The position numbers were made by a program, and so were the translations under genes. 64,000 nt of DNA. Origin: Rhizomys pruinosus. Its lineage: Eukaryota > Chordata > Mammalia > Rodentia > Spalacidae. The notes beneath the pieces are model-generated. The model was given only the letters and a program-made list of their open reading frames with translations. It did not search any database and was not told the DNA's origin. Position 1 is the first letter of the stretch; every line of letters starts with the position of its first letter. Where the stretch lies: positions 130,877-194,876 of the forward strand of contig VZQC01006345.1 in the NCBI GenBank assembly GCA_009823505.1, written 5' to 3'. Below, piece after piece: positions 45,070-56,095 of this stretch.

Positions 45070-47410
45070 TTATATATATGTGTGTGTGTGTGTTTCATTT
45101 TTATGCTAACACTATGTTTTCTTTGTCAGTGGGGTCCTACCACCTCTTTTTTACACATATCCAACATTATAGGCAAATAGACTTTATTTGGGGGGATTTT
45201 AAGACCCCCTAGCCAACAGCCCTTGTTAAAAGTATTCCGTAACTGGTACCATAAGCTTTTATCCATCCATTTATCTCAACTGACAATAAAGCAAAATCTA
45301 GAGGTAGGACATTTATCCAAAGGGACAGGCACAAATGTCCATGTCACCATACTTTCTGACTGTATAAATAAATAAACTCCCCTACTGGTTCCAAAGTATT
45401 CCTTCACTAATATGTTTTATTTAACCATTAAGTTTCTAAAGATTTTATTATTATACCTGCCCCTGGTACCCCTCCTTACTGAATTTATTTCCTGTCTTTG
45501 CCCTTCAGGTGTGTGGGCATGTCTCCAACTGGTTTTACCTCTGTAAAACACTCAGATATCATCAGATATCATTATTAAATATTACATATAAACCAGTACC
45601 AAGAGAGCAAAAGAAAATTGTATTTATTTGTAACAATTGTTGCACAAGAGCATGAGTGAGGGGCAATAATTTAGCTATTGAGCTAATTTTTAGCACTTGT
45701 AGTCATCCTCTTGAACCCATCAGATATCCAGGGGTTCTCACCTATGGCCTCCGTATATTTCTCTAGCCTTGGTAGACTCATTGGCCCTGACTCAATCTGC
45801 AAAGGGCCCAGGAGGGATGTTTCTTCCCTTGCCTTTGGCTGTATTTGCTGATTAGCTGAGTCTGGCAAGCCTTGGCATTGATACATAGCTGCATTCAAAA
45901 CACCTACTTTTTTTCTAACACCATTTAGCTGATGGGCAAGACCACAGCTAGGCAAACTCCTCCCACACCCAGCAAGACTTTTCTTAGCAAAGAAAGCTAC
46001 TCTGTTTAAGATGTGGGCTTTCATACCCTACCCTTAAGAGTTCTTATTTTTTGTACACCTTTTGCGAACTGTTTTCCAGGCTCCAAAGCCATTTAAATGC
46101 TCTTTAGCACAGGACCTCGCTTTTGTACATTCTTTAATGATTTCGGGGGGATAAACAATCTCTCCCCAACATATCTCATGCCTGTTAACCAAAGGAAGCA
46201 ATTAAGCAGGTCGCATAAGGATTCAATGCCAAGATAATTGACTCTTAACCCAAAGACATACCAGTAGGAATGCTTATGTGACACCCTGTGGGTTGGTTCC
46301 CTGAGAATTGGTCTTTTCTCAGACTTCTCTCATTTATTTTTTGATGTTTAGATGGGCCAATCTTTCTGCTGATGTCTCATCTTTATATTCCAAGAACAAA
46401 TACATCTCACAGACACCCAAGTTGGTCATGGCTCTGACGGTGGAAACATACAAGCAAACCCTTTTCCCATGGTGAGTAGTGGATTTTTTCCCTTGCCCTA
46501 ATATTTTACTCTGCCATAGCTCCAACGGCATTAATCATGGCCTAATAGAGGGCTCCAATATTCATGGATTGTAGTTGTTATATTACATTTAAAATTGAAA
46601 AGTTGACAAAAAGACTTAGTAGAGAGTGCTCTGTAAACTGCATCGCAGAGGAAGTCATATTCTCTTCCGCTTTTTGTATTAACACCATGAATAGAACAAT
46701 TTTTATTGTTTTAAAACTCTTATATTTTGATGTGTAAATATTTTTTAAATGTAGAAGTTAAGTTACATATCCATAGACAGGAACCAATTTGCAAAGGCCC
46801 ACTAAGACTATTCAAATTTTTTCTATTGGACTGTACACTGTTGATTCAAGGAGGCTTACCCTAGTCTATTTCAAGCCAAATTATTTTTGTAGACAAAAGA
46901 AATGTTACAGGTAACATTTTTACAATACAGAAAAATATAGAGAACATGTATATATATTTATTCCCAAAGTTGTCATTGGAAAATTAGTACAAATTAAGAA
47001 TAAAACACATATTAATAGCAATTTGTATTTTTAATTAGTTAAGTGTGTTACCAGTTTTATATTGAAACTATTTTAGTCAATTTTATTTAATACAGGCATT
47101 TTAATTTTAATTAAACCTTTAAATACCATATAATGTGCAGACAAAGCTTGGGGAAAAAAATCATTTTAAATAAACCTTGACCAGACATACATTTTGGTTT
47201 TTATAATACTTGACTGACCTATGACCTTAGAGAAATCAATTTTGTTTATATAGCTTTAACTATTATTTATCATAACAAACCTTTTAAGACACTTATTACT
47301 TGTATAGGGTGTCTTATTATCACCATAGAAATTTTAGCAAATTACCTTTGTGTATAAACATGGAACAGTTAATCTAAACATGTTATTTTAAAGTATAAAA
47401 TTTAAGATAT
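44370..47410 (-). mobile_element. Unclassified retroelement related to the L1 3' module
   Basis: About 3 kb whose minus strand parallels the whole L1 3' module in order (see 38560-40335) and extends beyond it at both ends, so it is not simply another L1 copy. It holds several minus-strand open fragments (45683-46024, 46093-46284, 46334-46531) without recognisable domains and a (CT)n tract at 45018-45064. Possible identities are the 3' part of a degenerate LTR retrotransposon or a processed noncoding transcript. No L1 ORF2 sequence is seen upstream of it in its own sense. Confidence 0.55.
45018..45092. repeat. (CT)n and (TG)n microsatellites
   Basis: A (CT)n run at 45018-45064, a short TATATATA spacer, then (TG)n to 45092. 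Confidence 0.95.
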
Positions 47411-48295
47411 CTTAGTAAGCTTTGGAGAAGGTATTTTTTTTATCAAGCCAAGAGTCATAAGACCCATGTCCCTGGAGAGGTCTTTCACTGGCCTCTTCAC
47501 AATGGACAAATGCCAAAACACGTTTCCAGAAACACTGACTTTCAAACAATTGATTTGTCCAGATCTTTCTTTTCACAGCTTCTTCCTTCTTCTCCCAGGT
47601 ATTGCCTCCCATGTCTTTTTACTTCTGTCTCTCTTTCTCTCAGCGGGAAGCCTTCTGTGGCTAAGGCCAAGTTGTCTCATTTCAATCATAAGACACCACT
47701 TACCAGAAGGTCTCACCCATGAACAAGAGACCCAAGACCTCATTACATATTACAGTATAAAACTCCTGCACAAGATGGATGTTTCTTCTAAGACTCCTGC
47801 CCTGACTGGGCAGAACAGGTGTGGAGGCTTGAAAGACAAGGACAACCAGGGCCACAGCATAGTGGAAGCTAAGTGAGCTGAAGAGCATGGGGATCTCCAA
47901 CCAAAACCTGGAAGTGGATCAACAGAATGCCTGCCAGAGTGCCCTATTTCATTGGGAGCCTATGGTGGGAAGGGGTGAGAACCAGGCAAAATGTTGGTTT
48001 CCCTTCCATTTCTACATCCATGTCTTCTTCTGCTGCCTCTCCTAACTGCATTCCTATCAGTGTGCACTGTTTTATTCAACAATTACCACTTGATGGTCTA
48101 TTGGACACAAACAAATTGGGTGCTAATTAATAATAAAAGTCTCTATGTGCATACTTTTCCTTACCTTGTGTTTTTCCTTCATGAACACACCTCTTTACTC
48201 AAGTATCCTGACCCTAGGGGTCAGTTCTCATAAAAACAAATACAAAGACCTCAGGGCCTCCTTTAAAACTTGCATTTTGTGTGTGTCTGTGTCTG
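47411..48295. other. Unclassified stretch, possible transcript-derived sequence
   Basis: Less AT-rich than its surroundings. A plus-strand open frame of 136 codons at 47466-47876 begins with a hydrophobic stretch (SFHSFFLLLPGIASHVFLLL) but overlaps frames in other phases and matches nothing I know. TAATAATAAAAGTCTC near 48128 contains a polyadenylation-like AATAAA. I make no gene call. Confidence 0.3.
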
Positions 48296-48327
48296 TTATT
48301 GTTGGTGTTGTTGTTGTTGTTGTTGTG
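48296..48327. repeat. (TTG)n microsatellite
   Basis: TTGTTG units with one GTG interruption, next to the 3' end of the zinc-finger pseudogene. Confidence 0.9.
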
Positions 48328-48385
48328 TGTGTTTGAGTGTAGAAATCAGTAGTCAGATTTGTCCTGTGATGTTTACCTTCTTTTC

Positions 48386-49682
48386 TTAGAGTACTTTTTT
48401 CCCATTCTTTCCCTCCTTTGAGGATTCTTCCACATTTCCAGCCTTTTCCAGGGTCACGGAATCAGAAAAAGAGCCAAGCAAGTAACCCAATATTTCCCAG
48501 CATTCATGGTACTTGTCTACATCCTGTGCCTTCCTTCTATTCTTCAAGTGACTCAGAAGGGTTTCCTTCCCTTCAAAGCATATGTCACAGATGGGGCAGC
48601 AATAGATCTTCCACTGGATCTGCTGGTGGTGGTCCAGGATGGAGGATGACCTGAAACACTCACCAGAGTAGAAGCAGTGTTTGGATTGCTCTGTGAGGTG
48701 GACCTTCTCGTGACTGGAGAGATAGGTGTTCTTGCTAAAAGTCAAGGGACAAAGTGAACTGGAGAACACCTTGTGCCCTGGGCACTGCACCAGAGGATGG
48801 TTGGCTCTGTTATCCAAGGAAGAGGCTGTCGTTTTATGTGCCTTGTTCCTGGCCATTGGTCTGTAATTCACATCCACAGAACTTTGGGTGGGCTGCTGGA
48901 ATCTGAGGCTGGGGGTTGGGATTCCTGTTGTGACTGGGTTCTTCTCAGTAGTGCCCTTATTTGCAACCACTGGCTGTTTTTTGTTATTGTTGTTGTTTGG
49001 GGGGTTATTTGGGGGGTTTGCAAAGGGGTTGGTGTATCTTCTGGCGGCATTTGACCTCAGACCAATCCAGGAATTCCTTTCCATACAAATGTCATGAATG
49101 GCCCTGTAATTCAGATGAGCATACCAATGACAGCTCAGTCCAGAGGCACCTTTTCACAAAGTGAGCAACAGAAAGATCTCTCATCTTGCTGGGATGCCTT
49201 TTGGCTGGCAGTCTGCTTGGGGCTGAACTCAACCTGGTGGCTAGGGAGTTGGAATTCTTTTTTTTTTAATTTCTATATTTATGTGTATGAATGTATTGTC
49301 TGGGTGTAGGTCTGTGCACTCGTGTCGTGCAATGCCGCAGAGGTCAGAAGAGGGCGTCAGATTCCCCTGGAACTGGAGTTCTCCTGGAATTAGAGTTACA
49401 GACGGTTCTCAGCCGCCATGTGGGTGCTGTGGATCAAACCCAGGTCCTCTGCAAGAGCAGTCGGTGCTCTTAACCGCTAGGCCATCTCTCCAGCCCCAAG
49501 GAGTTGGACTTCTTACTGAAATGTCTGTCATACATATGGTGGAAAGAGGGTGACCCAGATTGTGACACTTCTCTGTCAGCAAGGGATGCCTCCCCTTCAC
49601 TAGGCTCTCCATCTTTGATATTCTGACCTGGTTCTTGAGGCTTCTTCCTGTCTCCCACAAATGCCAGTTTTTTGGAGGTTTC
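48386..49682 (-). pseudogene. Degenerate C2H2 zinc-finger pseudogene
   Basis: The longest open frame in the window (48386-49084, 232 codons) reads as a worn array of three C2H2 fingers. The first (SLCPLTFSKNTYLSSHEKVH) has lost its first Cys. The second (FRSSSILDHHQQIQ) has lost a Cys and the final His. The third (CCPICDICFEGKETLLSHLK) keeps both Cys but its last His is replaced by Arg. A CWEILGYLLGSF tail follows. Upstream, another finger start (ERSFCCSLCEK) is readable near 49160 in a different frame, and acidic coding-like sequence lies at 49510-49680, beyond the B2 at 49262-49497. No introns are evident, which suggests a retrocopy. It is broken by the B2 and by frameshifts and stops near 49085-49130, and its right edge is cut by the L1 at 49683. 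I cannot name the parent gene. A low-complexity Asn run near residues 27-34 comes from local AAC repeats. Confidence 0.7.
49262..49497 (-). mobile_element. B2 SINE with internal duplication
   Basis: Complete B2. GAGTTGGAATTCTT before and GAGTTGGACTTCTT after are the target duplication within the zinc-finger pseudogene. It carries the doubled TGGAGTT/CTGGA unit. Confidence 0.95.
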
Positions 49683-50585
49683 TTTTTTTTTTATTGATGC
49701 ATTTTGTATTTCATTCATCATTTTCCAATTCAGTTCAGGTATATTTCCCTGTCCCTTCCCCCCACCCCACCCCACCCCATCCCAGATCATGCATTCTGCC
49801 ATAACTATCCTGCATCTTTCTCTAGGATTTTTTTTCATTTTTTAGCAATAAGTGATAATTTATGAGTACAATCATCCTTCACGTAAAACCAACTTGCAGG
49901 CAGTTGTGCCCAAACCCACACAGCTCATGGGTCTCACCATCCAGTGCGGGGTGGGGGGGCTTGTATGTTCAATCAAGATGATCAAATGAGTGTCCAGACT
50001 ATATTGCTGTAGTTTCACCATTCACCCCCAATTGCAGCCCTTACATTCTACCACGCTGCCTCTTCCGCAGATTGTTCCTTAGGCTTATAAAAGGGGCCCA
50101 GATGGATGAGAAGCAAAACAGGCTACTTTCTCTGGAGCTGTTGTCTTGGACTCTGGTCAATTTTGGCTGTTTCCTTTCAGGGGCTGACAGTTTGTCCAGG
50201 AATACACTTTTGATCCTACTAATGAAGCACAAGCAATTAGATATATAGGTATTTCAACAGTACTAATAGTTATGGTAGGTTACTTTGGTATAGACACAGA
50301 TGTTTGGATGGTATGTTAATCCATGAATTACATTTTTTCTGTAAAATATGACAGGGTCTTACTGTGGCATATAACATCTTTTAACCATTAGAGGATGTAA
50401 GCTTGTGGCATCAGCCGTGGGTTATTCCGCCAAGGAGAGAGCCAATAACCAATGAGATTTGTCATATACAGGCATATGGCTGCCACTGCTGCACAGTATT
50501 TCCAGGCAGATGAGGTGTAGCTGGTGCTGACGGAGGAGTCTTGCTTGACTCAAGGAGACCTATATTTGCTTTATTGGTTTAGTGG
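49683..50585 (-). mobile_element. L1 3' end carrying the 3'UTR module
   Basis: 49683-49830 is the canonical reversed L1 terminus (TTTTATTGATGCATTTTGTA; CATCATTTTCCAATTCAG). An A-rich junction lies near 49830, and 49850-50585 is the module, matching 39590-40310 of the full-length L1 closely. At the right it stops at the N of 50586, in the middle of the module (GTTTAGTGG corresponds to the reverse of CCACTAAATAAAAC at 39575). Confidence 0.85.
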
Positions 50586-50586
50586 N
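50586..50586. other. Single N at a repeat break
   Basis: Left of it the L1 module is cut mid-sequence; right of it a B2 starts within four bases. This probably marks an assembly join. Confidence 0.7.
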
Positions 50587-50589
50587 ACA

Positions 50590-50805
50590 GGGCTGGAGAG
50601 ATGGCCTAGCAGTTAAGAGCGCTGACTGCTCTTACAGAGGACCCGGGTTTGATCCCCAGCAACCACATGGCAGATGAGAACCATCTTTAACTCCAGTTCC
50701 AGGAGAATCCGAGACCCTCTTCTGACCTCCACAGCATTGCACGACACGGGTGCACAAACCTACATGCAGACAGTACATTTAAATAAATAAATAAATAAAT
50801 AAATA
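50590..50805 (+). mobile_element. B2 SINE without internal duplication
   Basis: GGGCTGGAGAGATGGCCTAG through an (AAAT)n tail. Its left target duplication cannot be checked because of the N. Confidence 0.94.
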
Positions 50806-51323
50806 GACTAAAACACAGTCAAATCAGAAATCAAGGGCCTCTGAACACTTCAAACACACCCACCATCTGCCCCATCACCAGGCTTTCAGCAAAGAGTGAC
50901 AAAGTCTAAGCCACTCAATACAGAACAGTAAAGGTCTCCTGAGACCGTGTGTATTCCTGGACTGTCCTACACCATGGCTTCCCCAGTTCAGGAAAGAGGC
51001 TCAACAGAAAACAGTAAACAAACCATCATCCACTAGAGGCCATTTAAAGATATCTGACTGCAGCCTGAGGATGTAGCTGAGTTGAGGAAAGTGTTAAAGG
51101 AGAAAGAAAGGGATGGGACTGCTCATAGGAAACCCAGTCGAAATTTAAAAACAACAATTTTTACTATATCCCATGCAGTATTGGGGATATAATTATACTA
51201 AAATAGAATTCAATGCTTACCTGAAAATCCAGTTTAGCTGGGTGTCCTATATTTTTTATTTGTTGAACCTAGAAAATGTAGGAGGGCAGAGGTCATCTAA
51301 TAAAGTTCCTTTTCTTTCAGGCC
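50806..51323. other. Apparently single-copy stretch
   Basis: No gene or repeat supported. Confidence 0.45.
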
Positions 51324-51400
51324 AGGGCTGTAGCTCAGTGGTAGAGTATCCACATAGTTGCATGCGTGACACCCTGAGTTTGATTTCCAATACTGAAAAA
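51324..51400 (+). mobile_element. ID SINE (tRNA/BC1-related)
   Basis: GGGCTGTAGCTCAGTGGTAG (Pol III A-box region), GAGTTTGATTTCC (B-box region) and a short A-run. The size and order match an ID element, and this is the only clear ID copy in the window. Confidence 0.8.
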
Positions 51401-51495
51401 AATGTCTTTTTTATTATGTACCTCTGGCTCAAAAGCCGTAAAATCATGGAACACATTGTTGGGTAAAGCGGTAGAGCTTGTCTCTGTGTCTTTTT

Positions 51496-52773
51496 TTAAA
51501 AATATTTTTATTGAAGTTTTGTGCATTTCATACATCATTTCTCAGTCCAATTTAGATTCATTTCCCTTTCCATGAACCCCACCCCACCCAAGTTCATGCC
51601 TTCTGCCATACCTGCCTTGTATCTTTTTCTGAGCCTTTTTAAAGTTTTTCAAAACAGAGGATTATTGTTTTTGGGAGAATTACTGTTTCAGTCAGTTCTT
51701 TGTCCCAGTTCTTTTGTTGTTGTTCCCTCCAATTTGTATTGCTTCAACATGTGAATATATATATATATATACATATGTATATATATGTCACACCTATACT
51801 AAAATTATGTCATCTGAAAATTATATGTTATTTCTAAATCATATTTCAGGATTCACATTTTTCCCTTTTAAATTTGTATTACTCTGAAATATGCCTACAT
51901 ACCCTCCACCCATGTACCAAGATTACAAAGTCTGAAAATAAGTGGTAGGTTAATTCTAGAGCCTGTTAAGGGATTCACATTATAAGAGCACAGTTGCTTT
52001 CAGAAAAAGAAGAATATAACATTAACGTTGCTCAGTTTGCCTTACAACTAGGTACTTGGTACTAGCATACACAAATGAGGGATACCATTTATCTTTTGTT
52101 TTTCTGGGACTTTGTTACCTCACTTAACATAATATCTTCTAGTTCCATTCATTTACCTGCAAAGTTCATGATGCCATCTTTCTTTTTTCTTTAATTTTGT
52201 ATGTGTATGAATGTACTGTTCGCATGTAGGTTTGTACACCTGTGTCATGCAATGCCGCAGAGGTGAGAAGAAGGTGTCGGATTCCCCTGGAACTGGAGTT
52301 AAAGATGGTTCTCAGCCACCATGTGGGTGCTGGGATTCGAACCCGGGTCCTCTGCAAGAGCAGTCAGTGCTCTTAACTGCTAGGCCATCTCTCCAGCCCC
52401 AATGCCATCTTTCTACTGCTTCATAGAACTCCACTGTGTAGATGTACCACATTTTCTCTATCCACTCGTTGGTTGAGGGGCACTTGGGTTGGTTCCAGCT
52501 CTTCACTATTGTGAAGAGAGCTGTGACAAACATAGCTGCGCACAAATCTCAGCAGTAGGATGAGTCTTGTGGGTATATACCCAGGAGTGGTATGACTGGG
52601 TCAGGTGGTAGGCTCATTTTGAGTCTTTTAAGGGTTCTTCTCCATACTGCTTTCCACAGTAGTTGTATGAGTTTACATTCCCACCAACAGCGGATGAGGA
52701 GTGTTCCCCTTTCCCCACAACCTCTCTAGCATCTGGTACCCTTAGTTTTCTTGATCCTAGCCAGTCTTATTGG
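51496..52773 (-). mobile_element. L1 3' end and ORF2 C-terminus, canonical 3'UTR
   Basis: From the reversed tail (TTTTATTGAAGTTTTGTGCA) through an ordinary 3'UTR of about 0.65 kb into ORF2 (GTGTAGATGTACCACATTTT; CAGTAGTTGTATGAGTTTAC; ATCCTAGCCAGTCTTATTGG). It lacks the module, so it documents the ordinary 3'UTR type. A TA-rich microsatellite lies at about 51758-51790. Confidence 0.92.
52187..52400 (-). mobile_element. B2 SINE without internal duplication
   Basis: Inserted in the L1. ATGCCATCTTTCT occurs just before (about 52171) and just after (52402). Confidence 0.95.
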
Positions 52774-52821
52774 TCTCTGTGTCTTAATACTACCAGTATG
52801 TCTTTGCTTGTTTGTTGTTTG

Positions 52822-52968
52822 TTTGATCTTTTTGAGACAGGGTCTTCCTGTAGTCCCAGCTGTCCTGGAACTCACTAGGTAGACTAGGCTGGCCTTGAAC
52901 TCACAGAGATCCACATGCCTCTGCCTCTGGAGTGTTGGGATTAAAGGCGTGCACCACCATGCCTGGCT
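52822..52968 (-). mobile_element. B1 SINE
   Basis: TTTTTGAGACAGGGTCTTCC to CACCACCATGCCTGGCT, complete and only mildly diverged. Confidence 0.94.
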
Positions 52969-52969
52969 A

Positions 52970-53110
52970 TTTCTTTGTGTTTATGTGTGTATGTGAATGT
53001 GTGAGATGCATGAGTGTGCATGTTTGTGTGGGTTAGCGCAGTCATACACGTGCCACAGCATGTATGGGGAGGTCAGAGGACATCTTTGAGTATCAGTCCT
53101 GTGTTTCTAT
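52970..53110 (-). mobile_element. B3/B4-type SINE cut at an N
   Basis: A TGTGTGTATGTGAATGTGTG tail region, then GGGGAGGTCAGAGGACATCT, reversed B3/B4 order. The element stops dead at 53110, directly before the N. Confidence 0.6.
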
Positions 53111-53111
53111 N
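53111..53111. other. Single N at a repeat break
   Basis: The SINE on the left and the L1 module on the right are both cut mid-element exactly here, which points to an assembly join. Confidence 0.75.
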
Positions 53112-53345
53112 CAGGAATAACCTTTCGATCTTACTAATGAAGCACAAGCAATTAGATATATAGGTATTTAAACAGTACTAATTGTTATGGTAGGTTACTT
53201 TGGTATAGACACAGCTGTTTGGATGGTATGTTAATCCATGAATTACATTTTTTTTTCTGTTAAATATGACAGGGTCTTACTGTGGCTTATAACATCTCCT
53301 GACCATTAGAGGATGTAAGCTTGTGGCATCAGCCGTGGGAGAAGA
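53112..53345 (-). mobile_element. L1 3'UTR module fragment
   Basis: Nearly the same as 50193-50428 base for base (for example CACAAGCAATTAGATATATA, GGTTACTTTGGTATAGACAC and CTTGTGGCATCAGCCGTGGG). No L1 ORF or canonical terminus is attached. Confidence 0.85.
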
Positions 53346-53544
53346 ACTCTGATTTTATATGGGCTATAAGCAAACCGCCCATTCACTCTTCTGGAGAAGA
53401 GAGAAAAAAAATGTGATTACCCTGGAACTTAAGCAAATCCTTCTGAGGAGCCAACTGTCTTTGCTTACCCAGATTATAAATTAATCTGGTCCAGAGGGAG
53501 TCACTGTCACCGTGCTTACATCCACATTTCTGAAAAGAAAATGC

Positions 53545-54300
53545 TAAGGGCCCAAGGAGATGACTTAATGGGTAAAATGCTACTACACAAGTATGAGGAC
53601 CTGAGTTCAGCGCCCACAGAAAAGCCGGGTGTGGCAGTGTGGACCTGCCATCCCAGTGCCGGGGTGCAGACACAGCTGGGTCCTGGGGCCTTGCTGGCTA
53701 CTCTGGTTAGCCGAAATCTGAGCTCCAGGTTCAATGGGAGACTTTGTTCCAAGTAATAAGGTGGAGACTGGCTGTGCTGGATAGCTTTAGTGTCAACTTG
53801 ACACACCTGTGTTGAAGGAGCCTCCATCCAGTAATTTTCTCCATTAGACTGGCCTGTGGCCATGTCTGTGGGGTATTCTCTTGAGTGAGTGATGTTGGAG
53901 GGCACAGCCCACTGTGGGTGGTGCCACCCCTGGGCATGTTGTTGTGTATTTATATGCAAGCAGGCTGAGCCTGGTCCAGAGGAGCAAGCCAGTAAGCAGC
54001 ATTCCTCCATGGCCTGTGCGCCAGCTTCTGCCTCCAGGTTCCTGCCCTGAGTTCCTACCTTGGGCTCCCTAAGTGATGAACTGTGACCCAGGAGATGTAA
54101 GCTGAATAAACCCTTTCCTCCCCAAATTGGTATTGGTTAGAGTGTTTTGTCACAGCAGCGGAGAAGCAAACTAGACCACTGACAGAGAAAGACACCTTAT
54201 ATCTACAACTGCTGTCTGTATGTATACACATGGACACATGCTTCCATATACACATGTGTTTATACATGCATACATCACATACATATAAATAAATAACACC
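53545..54300 (+). mobile_element. B4-type SINE split by an LTR
   Basis: The head (CAAGGAGATGACTTAATGGG) and B1-like centre (GCCGGGTGTGGCAGTGTGGA) end at AAGGTGGAGACTG; the tail resumes at 54179 with ACAGAGAAAGACACC and a CACATG-rich end. Confidence 0.75.
53773..54178 (+). mobile_element. MaLR (ORR1-class) solo LTR
   Basis: TGTGCTGGATAGCTTTAGTG to AAACTAGACCA, same family as 22927-23323. CTGGC / CTGAC at the flanks is an imperfect 5-base duplication, and the host B4 rejoins across it. AATAAACC near 54105 is its polyadenylation signal. Confidence 0.9.
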
Positions 54301-54559
54301 TTTAAAAAATCAAGGACACTTTGGGGCAATTAGCCATTCATGCCCAAACAAGTAGAACAATGAAAGACCCACAGACAGGTCCTTCCCAACAATGACAGGC
54401 AGCATTTCACAATGGATGGCTCATTCAGCTCATGTGCTTTGAAGAGGAGCATGGTGGTAGAATTTTTCATCAAGAAAGAACTTGGAGCTGGTAAAGGAGA
54501 CATTTAGTCTGATGGCCTGTGTTCCTAACACCGAAAGTTGTCTTTTTGTTTTTCTTTTT

Positions 54560-54702
54560 GGTATTTTTGAGACAGGGTCTCCCTATAGCCCCAGCTGTCC
54601 TGAGCTCACTCTGTAGACCAGGCTGTCCTTGAACTCACAGAGATCCGCCTGCCTCTGCCTCCTGAGTTCCGGGGTTAAAGGTGTACACCACCATGCCCGG
54701 CA
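54560..54702 (-). mobile_element. B1 SINE
   Basis: TTTTTGAGACAGGGTCTCCC to CACCACCATGCCCGGC. Confidence 0.93.
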
Positions 54703-54884
54703 AAAGTCTTCTTTTTAATGAGGGGAACCTACTGGTGGAAAGTCCTTCGAGTGCATTCCCTAAGGCAGATGGTGGTCAGACCCATAGGGCTCTGTGGTGG
54801 GAAATTCAGTTTACGGCAAGAGATATAGTCTGGACAATGACACTACATGACACTGCTCCAGGATCTTTCCCATGTTTTTAATAT

Positions 54885-55025
54885 TTTATTTATTATTTGT
54901 TATTTTTATGTGTATGAGTATTTTGCAAGTATAAGTGCATCGCATGTGTTCAGTGCCAGCAGAGGCCAAATGGAACTGGAGTTACAGATGGTTGTTAGCC
55001 ACCATGTGGGTGCTGGGAACTGAAC
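54885..55025 (-). mobile_element. B2/B3-type SINE, truncated
   Basis: TTATTTTTATGTGTATGAGT, CCACCATGTGGGTGCTGGGA and CTGAACC, then an end before the tRNA-like head. It lacks the GTCGTGCAATGC block of the B2 subfamily common here. Confidence 0.7.
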
Positions 55026-55156
55026 CATGTTTTAAGATGCATGCAGGAGTTGTTTTTTTTTTTTTTAAATCAGGAATGATACGATATCATAGAGACAATT
55101 GGCTTTAATTTTTTGAATTTTATCTTATGTGCATGAATGTTTTGCCTACATGTGAG

Positions 55157-55537
55157 TCACCAGAGATATGCAAAGTAACTTGGGGAGGAAAAGGTTTGTT
55201 ACAACTTACACTTCAAGGACAGCATGCATCTCTGGGGGAAGTCAGGGTAAGAACTCTGGTTGGGAACCTGGAGGCAGGGACTGAAGCATAGACTATGTGG
55301 GACCATTGCTTACCAGTTTGCTCCCTCTGGCACATGTTCAGCCTGCTTTCCTCTGCAGCCCAGGCCCACTCAGGCAGGCATACACCACCCACAGTGGGCT
55401 GAGCCCTCTCACATCAATTAGCAATTAAGAAAATGCCTCATAGACCTGGCCACAGGCCAGTTCAACAGAGGAACTGCCTCAATTAATGCTCCTTCTTCCC
55501 AGGTGTGTCAAGTTCACAACTGAAGCTATCTACCACA
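55157..55537 (-). mobile_element. MaLR (ORR1-class) LTR
   Basis: Reversed counterpart of 53773-54178: CTTGGGGAGGAAAAGGTTTG, CACCACCCACAGTGGGCT and TGAAGCTATCTACCACA in order. It lies about 1 kb from that LTR in inverted orientation. Confidence 0.85.
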
Positions 55538-55954
55538 TGCAACTAAATCAACCCTTCCTGTGGAAATTCCTGTATCCATGCACAAGAAAATATAACCTAA
55601 AAGCTTGTAGGGAGGTCCTATAGGTAGAAGGAGTTGCGATCTTTATAGGAAATTCTTCCTTTATAATTGGCTAGCCAAGTGGGGTGAGGTGTAAACTGAG
55701 GCAGTGGGAACAGCAGAGCTTCAAGACAGACAAACAGACAGACAGCAGCCTTTCAAGAGCACAGAGATCCATCAGGAGGAGCTGTTCAGCCTGTGTGAAT
55801 GCTGTCTTCTGAGTTGTGCAGTGCACTAACAATAGAGCCATCTTGAGCTGTGTGTCTCCAGAACATGCAAGAATAGGAAGATGCACCAGTCAAGGCTTTT
55901 GGTTCCAACAACAAAATCAATTTTAGCTAACTGAATCAGAAATCAATATTAAGG
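55538..55954. other. Short unclassified stretch
   Basis: No gene or repeat supported; a short (ACAG)n patch is at about 55728-55745. Confidence 0.4.
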
Positions 55955-56095
55955 TCAGGTAGGTTGGGGCATCCTTGTAGTTCTAGTGCTCGAGAGGCCA
56001 AGAAAGGAGGGTTGTGAGTTCAAGGACAGCCTGGGCTACAATGTGATTCCAAGCTAACCTGGCATCTGAGGGAGGCCCTGTCTGAAAACAAAGCA
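55955..56095 (+). mobile_element. Old B1-like SINE
   Basis: GGTCAGGTAGGTTGGGGCAT, GTTCAAGGACAGCCTGGGCT and AGGCCCTGTCTGAAAACAAA. Diverged. Confidence 0.7.

Noticed and set aside
45683..46531. Three consecutive minus-strand open fragments, possibly one broken gene
   Set aside because: They are in different frames and resemble no family I can name. They sit in the unclassified retroelement, so no protein function is proposed.
47466..47876. 136-codon plus-strand open frame with a hydrophobic stretch
   Set aside because: Several frames overlap in both directions, no domain is recognised, and the flank on one side is repeat-derived. Not enough for a gene call.
51324..51400. Possible tRNA gene (Pol III A-box and B-box)
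   Set aside because: The sequence and A-tail match an ID SINE, which is tRNA-derived but not a tRNA gene.
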